Shown here in pieces: positions 1 to 6,193 of a DNA stretch of 12,100 nt. The notes under the pieces were generated by a model. That model had not been told where the DNA came from. It made no database searches and worked only from the letters and a program-made list of their open reading frames with translations. Origin of the DNA: Novosphingobium sp. UBA1948 (lineage in GTDB: Bacteria; Pseudomonadota; Alphaproteobacteria; Sphingomonadales; Sphingomonadaceae); contig DDES01000220.1 in NCBI GenBank assembly GCA_002336765.1, forward strand, positions 8,597-20,696. Reading direction: 5' to 3'. Both the position numbers and the translations under genes were made by a program. Positions within the stretch are counted from its first letter, which is position 1. The number at the start of each line of letters is the position of its first letter.

Positions 1-126
1 CTTGCGCATCTTGCCGGCGGTGTGGCCGAGGATTTCGTGGTCATTCTCCAGCCGCACGCGGAACATCGCGTTGGGGAGCAGTTCGACCACCTGGCCGCGC
101 ATTTCGAGGAGTTCTTCTTTTGCCAT
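1..126 (-). CDS. infA: Translation initiation factor IF-1, N-terminal part (gene runs off the window)
   Basis: The reverse strand from the ATG at 126 reads 42 codons to the window edge without a stop. The peptide begins MAKEELLEMRGQVVELLP and ends GHTAGKMRK. This matches the N-terminal half of bacterial IF-1, a protein of about 72 residues with an S1/OB fold that binds the 30S A site with IF-2 and IF-3 during initiation. The conserved NAMFRVRLEN and GKMRK stretches are visible; the last roughly 30 residues lie outside. The gene is divergent from the TonB-dependent receptor gene. No strong Shine-Dalgarno sequence sits at normal spacing before the ATG; the nearest purine run is about 13 bases away. 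No convincing -35/-10 pair was seen, only an AT-rich TATATG near 145. Identification is secure; regulation is unknown. Confidence 0.96.
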   Translation of the reverse strand, partial: MAKEELLEMRGQVVELLPNAMFRVRLENDHEILGHTAGKMRK

Positions 127-230
127 CCGGACGATCGGTTCTCATATAGTTTTACGGGATTTGGGCCGCGCCATAGCGGCAGATGCACAAAAAGAAAAGC
201 CTTGGCGTGCATGTGGCGCAATCGGGCCTA

Positions 231-245
231 TGACAGACATCTGTC
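231..245. promoter_or_regulatory. Palindrome 1 upstream of the TonB receptor gene (candidate operator)
   Basis: GACAGA-CA-TCTGTC at 232-245 is a perfect 6-2-6 inverted repeat in the infA/receptor divergent intergenic region. With the preceding T it contains the 10-mer TGACAGACAT, which differs at one position from the 10-mer in the second palindrome (315-328). It abuts the place where a -35 element would lie if TACAAT at 266-271 were the receptor -10 box. Binding by a dimeric regulator is an inference; the protein is unknown. Confidence 0.4.
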
Positions 246-314
246 GCAAGGGCGCGACAATGTTTTACAATGCTGCGCTTGCGAATTGGTGGGCGATGCC
301 GCATCGGTTTTCAG

Positions 315-328
315 TGACATACATGTCA
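315..328. promoter_or_regulatory. Palindrome 2 upstream of the TonB receptor gene (candidate operator)
   Basis: TGACAT-AC-ATGTCA is a perfect 6-2-6 inverted repeat ending 34 bases before the preferred receptor start. Its centre is 83 bases from that of the palindrome at 232-245, close to eight helical turns, so two dimers could sit on the same DNA face. It would lie in the transcribed leader if TACAAT at 266-271 is the -10 element. Function is inferred from symmetry and pairing only. Confidence 0.4.
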
Positions 329-348
329 GTTGGCGGTGTTTTGCCGTC

Positions 349-353
349 GGGAG
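349..353 (+). promoter_or_regulatory. Ribosome binding site that decides the receptor start
   Basis: GGGAG lies 9 bases before the TTG codon at 363. Neither the in-frame TTG at 330 nor the GTG at 336 has a comparable purine-rich site in front. Starting at 363 also places a signal peptide directly at the N-terminus. Confidence 0.55.
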
Positions 354-362
354 TTCACCAGC

Positions 363-2807
363 TTGCGTTATCTGTCCCCCGTTTCCTCCGCTTTGGCGCT
401 GGGCCTTGCGCTGGCCCAGCCTGTTGCCGCGACGGTTACTGTTCCCGCTGCCACCGCTGCCGAGGCTGCTCCCGCCAGCCGCGACGATCAGACCGCAACG
501 CAGCCCGAGACGCAGGACCGACGCGAGATCGTGGTGGTGGCTGATCGCATCAAGGGGCAAGTCGATGCACCCCAGCCTCCGGTTGCCACCTTCAACGAGG
601 AGGACATCAAATCCTATGGCGCCTCCTCGATTTCTGATCTGTTGACCGCGATCTCGCCGCAAACCGGATCGGGGCGCGGGCGCGGGGCGACCATGCCGAT
701 CATTCTGGTGGGCGGCCAGCGCATCGCCTCCTTCCGCGAATTGCGCGATTTTCCGCCCGAGGCGATCCGCAAGGTGGAGGTGCTGCCCGAGGAAGTGGCG
801 TTGCGCTATGGCTATTCGGCGGACCAGCGCGTGGTCAATTTCATCCTCAAAGATACGTTCCGCGCCTACACCGGCGAGATCGAGTTCAACCATCCCGATG
901 GCGGCGGCTCGAACACGGTGAAGGGCATGGCCTCGATCCTCAAGATCGACAAGGGCAAGCGCCTCAACCTGACCGCGCGCGCCGACCACACCACCGGCGT
1001 TAACGAGGCTGACAAGGGCGTGACTCCGGCGGGCGGCGGGGCGCCGGTGGGTGGGCTCAATCCAGCTGCCTATCGCTCGCTGGTGAACGACACCAAGAAC
1101 TACTCGCTCAATGGCACCTATACCATGCCCTTTGGCAGCGGTGCGACGGGTGGCGGCGTGACCGTGAACGCGGCGGCCAGCCGTGCCGACAGCGCGGGCC
1201 TTTCGGGCCTCAACACGCTGGCGGGGGGTAGTGTGGTGCCGATCACCCGTTTTACCCGCACCGATACCTATCAGGCGGGCGCCTCGCTCAACAAATCGCT
1301 GGTGGATTGGCAATTGTCGGCAACGCTCGACAGCACCCATACCGAGGGGAGCACCACCACCGGCAACAGTATCGCTCTGGTCGCGCCAACCAGCATTGTC
1401 GCCCGTACCAACACCGACAGCGTCACCAGCCTCGTCACGCTCAATGGTCGCCCCTTGCAATTGCCCGCGGGCAAGCTGGCTTTTACCGCCAAGGGTGGCT
1501 TTGCCTATTCCGCGCTGCGCGGCACCACGGCGGGATCGCCGGTTGTGGTGCCATCCTCCTCGCTCAAGCGTGGGGATGCGTCCTTTGGCGTCAACATCGG
1601 CATCCCGCTCACCTCCACGCGCGAGAATGTGCTGGAGAAGCTGGGCGATCTCTCGGCCAATATTTCGGCGGGGGCGGATAGTCTGTCCGATTTCGGCTGG
1701 TTGGCCAACTGGTCGGGCGGGTTGACGTGGAATGTGACCAAGAAACTTGGGCTTCAGGGGAGCTATGTCTATAGCGAGGCGGCCCCGTCGCTCTCGGCAT
1801 TGGGCGCGCCGCTGGTGACGACGCAGAATGTCTCGACCTATGATTTCGTGACCGGCCAGAGCGTGCTGGCCACGATCATCACCGGTGGCAATTCCGCGCT
1901 GGTGCGCGAGAGGCGCAACGATATCAAGATTGGCGTCAACTGGACCCCGCCGGTGTTGAAGGATGCCTTCAATCTGGTGGTGGAATATTTCAACAACCGC
2001 TCGAACAACGTCACCTCGGGCTTCCCCTCGGTGCTGACGCCGTCGCTGGAACTGGCGCTGCCCGGGCGTGTCACCCGCAATGGTGCGGGGCAGATCACCC
2101 AGATCGACCGCCGCGCCATCACGCTGGCCGAAACGCGCGACGAGCATATCCGCTGGGGCTTCAACTTTGGCGGGCCGCTGGGCAAGGAGATCAAGGGGCC
2201 ACAGCGCGGGCCGATGATGATGATGGGCGGCGGAATGCGTCCGCCTGCCGGTGGCGGCATGGGTGGCCCTCCGCCCGGCGGTGGCATGGGCGGGCCTCCG
2301 CGCATGGGTGGCGGTGGCGGGCCGATGGCGCGCTATGAAGGGCGCTGGAACCTGTCGGTCTATCACACGGTCAATTTCGTGAACCGCGTGCTGGTGGCGC
2401 AGGGCGGGCCGGTGCTGAATTTGCTTGAGGGGGATGCCCTGTCCAACGGTGGCGTGGCGCGCCATACGGTGGAGTTCGAGGGCGGCGGTTTCTACAAGGG
2501 CATGGGCCTGCGCCTTAATGGCAACTGGACAGCGCCCACGCGCGTCACCAGCGCGGCCAGCGATCTGCGCTTTGGCGCGCTGTTCAAGGCCAATGCCCGC
2601 CTGTTCTTCGATTTGGGGCAGATGCAGGGGCTGGTGAAGGGTGCGCCTTTCTTCAAGGGCGCGCGCCTGTCGGTCTATGCCAACAATGTGTTTGACCAGC
2701 GCCAGAAGGTGACCGACGCCAACGGCTTGACGCCGCTGGCCTATCAGCCCGCCTATATGGATGCCAACGGGCGGCTGGTGGGGATCGAATTCCGCAAGAT
2801 GTTCTGA
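363..2807 (+). CDS. TonB-dependent outer-membrane receptor with Met/Gly/Pro-rich insertion, substrate unknown
   Basis: The predicted protein has 814 residues and probably sits in the outer membrane as a plugged 22-strand barrel that imports a ligand with TonB/ExbB/ExbD energy. From the TTG at 363 it has a signal peptide (MRYLSPVSSALALGLALAQPVAA, cleavage near residue 23) and a TonB-box-like EIVVVA at 55-60. The plug runs from about 70 to 163, including the stretches PPEAIRKVEVLPEEVALRYG and YSADQRVVNFILK. A long barrel region follows, ending in a terminal Phe as expected for BAM-inserted proteins. Residues about 612-656 form a low-complexity insertion with nine Met among Gly and Pro. No TonB, transporter or enzyme gene is adjacent to hint at the ligand. 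A TTG at 330 or GTG at 336 would add 11 or 9 residues. The family call is firm; the start is moderately sure and the ligand is unknown. Confidence 0.9.
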   Translation: MRYLSPVSSALALGLALAQPVAATVTVPAATAAEAAPASRDDQTATQPETQDRREIVVVADRIKGQVDAPQPPVATFNEEDIKSYGASSISDLLTAISPQTGSGRGRGATMPIILVGGQRIASFRELRDFPPEAIRKVEVLPEEVALRYGYSADQRVVNFILKDTFRAYTGEIEFNHPDGGGSNTVKGMASILKIDKGKRLNLTARADHTTGVNEADKGVTPAGGGAPVGGLNPAAYRSLVNDTKNYSLNGTYTMPFGSGATGGGVTVNAAASRADSAGLSGLNTLAGGSVVPITRFTRTDTYQAGASLNKSLVDWQLSATLDSTHTEGSTTTGNSIALVAPTSIVARTNTDSVTSLVTLNGRPLQLPAGKLAFTAKGGFAYSALRGTTAGSPVVVPSSSLKRGDASFGVNIGIPLTSTRENVLEKLGDLSANISAGADSLSDFGWLANWSGGLTWNVTKKLGLQGSYVYSEAAPSLSALGAPLVTTQNVSTYDFVTGQSVLATIITGGNSALVRERRNDIKIGVNWTPPVLKDAFNLVVEYFNNRSNNVTSGFPSVLTPSLELALPGRVTRNGAGQITQIDRRAITLAETRDEHIRWGFNFGGPLGKEIKGPQRGPMMMMGGGMRPPAGGGMGGPPPGGGMGGPPRMGGGGGPMARYEGRWNLSVYHTVNFVNRVLVAQGGPVLNLLEGDALSNGGVARHTVEFEGGGFYKGMGLRLNGNWTAPTRVTSAASDLRFGALFKANARLFFDLGQMQGLVKGAPFFKGARLSVYANNVFDQRQKVTDANGLTPLAYQPAYMDANGRLVGIEFRKMF
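2226..2303 (+). repeat. Short tandem repeats coding for Gly-Met-Pro units inside the receptor gene
   Basis: Two adjacent 27-base copies (2250-2276 and 2277-2303) encode GGGMGGPPP and GGGMGGPPR. A degenerate 24-base copy before them (2226-2249) encodes GGGMRPPA. All are in frame, so copy-number change would lengthen or shorten the protein loop without a frameshift. Confidence 0.75.
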
Positions 2808-2814
2808 ATTTATG

Positions 2815-2840
2815 GGGAGAGGCTTGGGCGTGCCTCTCCC
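2815..2840 (+). terminator. Hairpin terminator candidate after the receptor gene
   Basis: GGGAGAGGC (2815-2823) pairs perfectly with GCCTCTCCC (2832-2840) across an 8-base loop, starting 7 bases after the receptor stop codon. Only a short AATTTG follows, so the U-tract is weak and termination may be partial. It separates the receptor from uvrC, whose ATG is 32 bases further on. No clear promoter was seen between the hairpin and uvrC. Confidence 0.55.
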
Positions 2841-2872
2841 AATTTGCGCGCCGCTGCCCTATCTGACCCGCT

Positions 2873-4804
2873 ATGTCCGAGGACGAGCGATCCATTCCCG
2901 ATAGCCCCGAACGCTTCAACGAGGAGCGGGCGACCAGCCTGATCCGAGGCGGCGAACGCCCCGATCTGGAGGCGGGCGTCGCCGCGATCCGCGAGGTACT
3001 GGCCACTTTGCCGCCGCGCCCGGGCGTGTACCGGATGCAGGATGCGCGCGGCGATGTGCTCTATGTGGGCAAGGCGAGGGCGCTCAAAAACCGCGTGGCC
3101 AATTATACGCAGGTGGACCGCCTGCCTTTGCGGCTGCAACGCATGGTCAGCCAGACGCGGGGCATGACTATCGTCACCACCAACAGCGAGGCCGAGGCGC
3201 TTTTGCTGGAGGCGCAGCTGATCAAGCGGTTTCGCCCGCCGTATAATGTGCTGCTGCGGGATGATAAAAGCTTTCCTTTTATTCTCTTGCGTTCCGATCA
3301 TGACTTCCCGCGCATTATGAAGCATCGCGGGGCGCGCAAGGCGGTCGGCAACTATTATGGCCCCTTCGCCAGCGCAGGCTCGGTCAACACCACGATCAAC
3401 GCGCTGCAAAAGCTGTTTCTGCTGCGAAGCTGCACCGACAGTTTCTTTAGCCGTCGCGACCGGCCGTGCCTGCTCTACCAGATCAAGCGTTGCTCGGCGC
3501 CCTGTGTGGACCGCATTTCGGCGCAGGATTACGAGGATCTGGTGCGGCAGGCCAAGGACTTCCTCGGTGGCAAGAGCAGCACGGTGCAGCGCGAGATCGA
3601 GGCGCAGATGAACGCCGCCGCCGAGGCGCTGGATTTCGAGCGCGCCGCCATGCTGCGTGACCGTTTGCGCGCCGCCACCTTTATTCAGGGCAGTCAGGCG
3701 ATCAACGCGGAAGGCCTGCCCAATGCCGACATTTTTGCCTGCGCCGAAAAGGCGGGGCAGATCGCGATCCAGGCCTTTTTCATCCGTGGCGGGCAGAACT
3801 GGGGCCATCGCGCCTTCTTCCCCACCCGCACCGAGGGGATGGAGATGGGCGAGGTGCTGCAAAGTTTCTTGGCGCAATTCTATGAGGAAGTGCCGCCGCC
3901 GCGCGTGATCCTGCTCGACCGCGCCTTGCCCGAGGCCGATCTGCTGGCCGAAGCGCTCAAGGATGCGGCCGGAGGCAAGGTCGAGATCGCCATCCCCCAG
4001 CGCGGCGACCGAAAGCGTCTGGTCGACCAGGCGACCCGCAACGCCACCGAGGCGCTCGATCGCCGCATGGCCGAAAGCGGCAGCAAGGCCAAAGTCTGGC
4101 GCGAGATGGCCGAATTCCTCGAGTTGGATGATCCCCAGCGCGTCGAGGTTTACGACAACAGCCATATTCAGGGCGCCCACGCGCTGGGCGCGATGATCGT
4201 GGCGGGGCCGGAGGGCTTCATCAAGAACCAGTACCGCAAGTGGAACATCAAGGACGCGCAGAGCAACGACGATTTTGGCATGATGCGCGAGGTGATGACC
4301 CGCCGCTTTGGCCGCGCGATGGAGGAAGATCCCGACCGCGATAAGGGCCTATGGCCCGATCTTGTGCTGATCGACGGTGGCAAGGGGCAGATGAGCGCGG
4401 TGAAAGCGGCGCTGGAAGAACTGGGCGTCGAGGATGTTCCGCTGATCGCCATCGCCAAAGGCCCGCATCACGGGCGCGACGGGCGCGAGATCTTCCACTT
4501 TCCCGACGGACGGGAGAAGATGCTGCCGGTCAACTCGCCCGTGCTGTTCCATCTCCAGCGCCTGCGCGACGAGGTCCACCGTTTCGTGATCGGCGCCCAC
4601 CGCGAAAAGCGCAGTCGCGCTATCACCGCCTCGCCGCTGGACGAGATCCCCGGTGTCGGACCGGCGCGCAAACGCGCGCTGCTGCTGCATTTCGGCACCG
4701 CAAGCCGCGTGCGCGCCGCTTCGCTCGATGATCTGATGCGCGCGCCCGGCGTGTCGGAGGCGGTGGCGCGGGCGGTGTATGATTTCTATCATCCGGGGGG
4801 ATGA
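2873..4804 (+). CDS. uvrC: UvrABC system protein C (excinuclease subunit C)
   Basis: UvrC makes the 3' and 5' incisions around a DNA lesion after UvrA/UvrB loading. The 643-residue protein has all expected parts. The GIY-YIG nuclease shows GVY 51-53, YVG 64-66, R74 and E113. Four Cys follow (187, 199, 207, 211) with the spacing of the E. coli Cys set reported to hold an iron-sulfur cluster. The UVR helix pair that contacts UvrB is at about 241-266. The RNase H-like 5' nuclease has D428 in YDNSHIQG, D501 in LIDGGKGQ and H569. Tandem helix-hairpin-helix motifs occupy about 588-640. Compared with E. coli UvrC, about 30 extra N-terminal residues precede the GIY motif, including RFNEERAT. The ATG has no obvious Shine-Dalgarno sequence. 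The gene is convergent with the acyltransferase gene, with a 51-base gap and no clear terminator seen there. Confidence 0.98.
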   Translation: MSEDERSIPDSPERFNEERATSLIRGGERPDLEAGVAAIREVLATLPPRPGVYRMQDARGDVLYVGKARALKNRVANYTQVDRLPLRLQRMVSQTRGMTIVTTNSEAEALLLEAQLIKRFRPPYNVLLRDDKSFPFILLRSDHDFPRIMKHRGARKAVGNYYGPFASAGSVNTTINALQKLFLLRSCTDSFFSRRDRPCLLYQIKRCSAPCVDRISAQDYEDLVRQAKDFLGGKSSTVQREIEAQMNAAAEALDFERAAMLRDRLRAATFIQGSQAINAEGLPNADIFACAEKAGQIAIQAFFIRGGQNWGHRAFFPTRTEGMEMGEVLQSFLAQFYEEVPPPRVILLDRALPEADLLAEALKDAAGGKVEIAIPQRGDRKRLVDQATRNATEALDRRMAESGSKAKVWREMAEFLELDDPQRVEVYDNSHIQGAHALGAMIVAGPEGFIKNQYRKWNIKDAQSNDDFGMMREVMTRRFGRAMEEDPDRDKGLWPDLVLIDGGKGQMSAVKAALEELGVEDVPLIAIAKGPHHGRDGREIFHFPDGREKMLPVNSPVLFHLQRLRDEVHRFVIGAHREKRSRAITASPLDEIPGVGPARKRALLLHFGTASRVRAASLDDLMRAPGVSEAVARAVYDFYHPGG

Positions 4805-4855
4805 TGAGGATTGGCGCCTTGTGTCCTATTGCACGCTTGCGCGAGTTGGCTGCGC
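4805..4855. other. Convergent intergenic gap between uvrC and the acyltransferase gene
   Basis: Fifty-one bases separate two stop codons facing each other. I looked for a shared terminator and saw only weak 4-5 bp GCGC-type pairings with long loops and no T-run. Either gene may therefore end by Rho or run antisense into the other. Confidence 0.5.
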
Positions 4856-6043
4856 CTAAAGCCCGCAAGGCTCCCCACCCATCTCCCGCGCCACCATCTT
4901 GCCAAAGATCGCGCGCCGCAGCCCGCCGCCGATCGCCAGCGAGACTTTCCCAACGGGGCGGCGTTCGCGCCACAGGTGGGTGATCATCGGATGGTCCTCG
5001 CCTGCGCAGCTATCGACCCAGTTGATGCCTTCGGCTTCCAGCATGGCGAGGTTTTCGCGCTGGAGCAGCACGCCGGGGGAATAGGCGGCGAGGCTCTCGT
5101 CGAACGTGGTCTTGAACATGAAACCGGCGGGTGGGGTGATAAAGCTGGCCAGCATGGCGACCGGGCGCCCGTCGAGCGTCATGGCGAGGCGTTCGAGCCG
5201 CCCGCGCTTGGCCGCGCCGCGCAAGGCTTCGCGCCACAGCATGGCGGTGGCCTCATGGCTGGCCAGTGCCGATCCGGCCTTGCCCTTCCAGCCCGAGGCT
5301 TCCAGCGTGAGGAAGGCCTCGATCCATTGCGCCAGATCCTCGTCACCGCGCTGGCGGGTGAAGGCGAGGGCGCCGGTTTCCGCCAAACGGTTGGCCTGCC
5401 GCCGGTATTCCTTGCGCTTCTTGGCCGAGACGGTGGCCTCGTAGTAGGCTTCGGGGGCCAGATCGCTCTGCAGGATGACATGGTTGCCCCGCGCGACCAC
5501 GGCGGCGAGGCGATCCTGTTCGCCCACCACCGCATGCAGCGCCTCATAGAGCGCGCCCGACAGCGGCAGTTCGGCCAGATGGAGGAACAGGCCGAGCCCA
5601 CCCTGACGATCCGCCCAGTCGAGCATCGCGCGCCAGAAGGGCTTTTCCAGTCCGCGCGCCACCAAAGGCGCGCCAACAAAGCAATTGGGGTGCAGCCAGT
5701 TCGCCAGATGCGGGATGGGGCGGGTGTAGTAGCGCGAAGCCTCGACCACCGGCATCAGCCCGGCCAGTTCACCCGCAATCTCGAAGCGCAGCAGTTTGAC
5801 CTGTCCGCCCGCACCCTGTCCGCGCAGCGCGGGCAGCAGATACCAGCTTTCGAAGAAAGGATTGGGCTCGCTGGCCCAGACGGCGAGTGCGTCCCAAGCC
5901 ATGACCGCGTCGTGATGGTCCATCGTGGTCCAATCCACCGCGCGGATCTCGCCCTGAGGCGCGGCCCAATGCGGGCGCGGCCCATCATCGGGCGTCGCCT
6001 CGGGCAAGGAAAAATCGCGCAGAAAATCAGGCTGGCTCGCCAC
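4856..6043 (-). CDS. FemAB/BioF2-like GNAT-fold acyltransferase, function unknown
   Basis: The 395-residue predicted soluble protein resembles the Acetyltransf_6 (BioF2/CelD/FemAB-like) branch of the GNAT superfamily. Supporting segments are the N-terminal SEPNPFFESWYLLPAL (58-73), a basic helix KKRKEYRRQANRLAETG (208-224), LEASGWKGKAGSAL (247-260) and the C-terminal acyl-CoA-type core with FKTTFDESLAAYSPGVLL (310-327) and NWVDSCAGED (341-350). Relatives are often linked to exopolysaccharide or cell-envelope modification, but no such gene is nearby, so the substrate is not inferred. It starts with GTG at 6043, supported by AAGGGG six bases upstream (6050-6055). It is a single gene, convergent with uvrC and separated from hppA upstream by a strong terminator, so it should have its own promoter in about 6044-6144. 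None was recognised there. No signal peptide or membrane segment is evident. Confidence 0.8.
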   Translation of the reverse strand: MASQPDFLRDFSLPEATPDDGPRPHWAAPQGEIRAVDWTTMDHHDAVMAWDALAVWASEPNPFFESWYLLPALRGQGAGGQVKLLRFEIAGELAGLMPVVEASRYYTRPIPHLANWLHPNCFVGAPLVARGLEKPFWRAMLDWADRQGGLGLFLHLAELPLSGALYEALHAVVGEQDRLAAVVARGNHVILQSDLAPEAYYEATVSAKKRKEYRRQANRLAETGALAFTRQRGDEDLAQWIEAFLTLEASGWKGKAGSALASHEATAMLWREALRGAAKRGRLERLAMTLDGRPVAMLASFITPPAGFMFKTTFDESLAAYSPGVLLQRENLAMLEAEGINWVDSCAGEDHPMITHLWRERRPVGKVSLAIGGGLRRAIFGKMVAREMGGEPCGL

Positions 6044-6144
6044 AGTGTACCCCTTGGGCGGGCTTGGTCACATCCGCCCGATGGCCGGTTCTTTAGCCTG
6101 CCAAGCCCCAAGGAATCGTGAAGGCGGCATAAAATAGGCATAGA

Positions 6145-6177
6145 AAACCCCGCCCGGATCGCATCCGGACGGGGTTT
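6145..6177 (-). terminator. Rho-independent terminator of hppA
   Basis: Arms 6145-6159 and 6163-6177 form a 15-position stem with one mismatch and a 3-base loop; the core is CCCCG pairing with CGGGG and CCGGAT pairing with ATCCGG. On the reverse strand the stem ends in GGGGTTTT and is followed by further T-rich sequence. It begins 17 bases after the hppA stop codon. In the plus direction the tail is poorer, so it is assigned to hppA. Confidence 0.88.
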
Positions 6178-6193
6178 CCAGTGGTTTTCGCAA

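Noticed and set aside
257..272. ACAATG direct repeat (257-262 and 267-272) with TACAAT at 266-271 as a receptor -10 box
   Set aside because: No acceptable -35 hexamer lies 16-18 bases upstream (about GTCGCA), so no promoter feature was listed. It is kept only as context for the palindromes.
228..2465. 745-codon open frame on the reverse strand opposite the receptor gene
   Set aside because: It is an antisense shadow of a GC-rich gene. The product is Arg/His/Ala-rich low-complexity sequence with no domain, and the plus strand has clear receptor motifs and a signal peptide.
2810..4180. 456-codon reverse frame opposite uvrC
   Set aside because: uvrC motifs are continuous on the plus strand. 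The reverse product shows no family features and its end overlaps the terminator region.
6056..6079. GGGCGG / CCGCCC inverted repeat just upstream of the acyltransferase ribosome site
   Set aside because: It has a 6-bp stem with a 12-base loop in GC-rich DNA and no T-run. This is too weak to call a regulatory element.
4811..6121. 436-codon plus-strand frame opposite the acyltransferase gene
   Set aside because: The composition is a His/Gln/Gly-rich antisense shadow and it has no recognisable domain. The reverse frame has conserved acyltransferase motifs and a good ribosome site.
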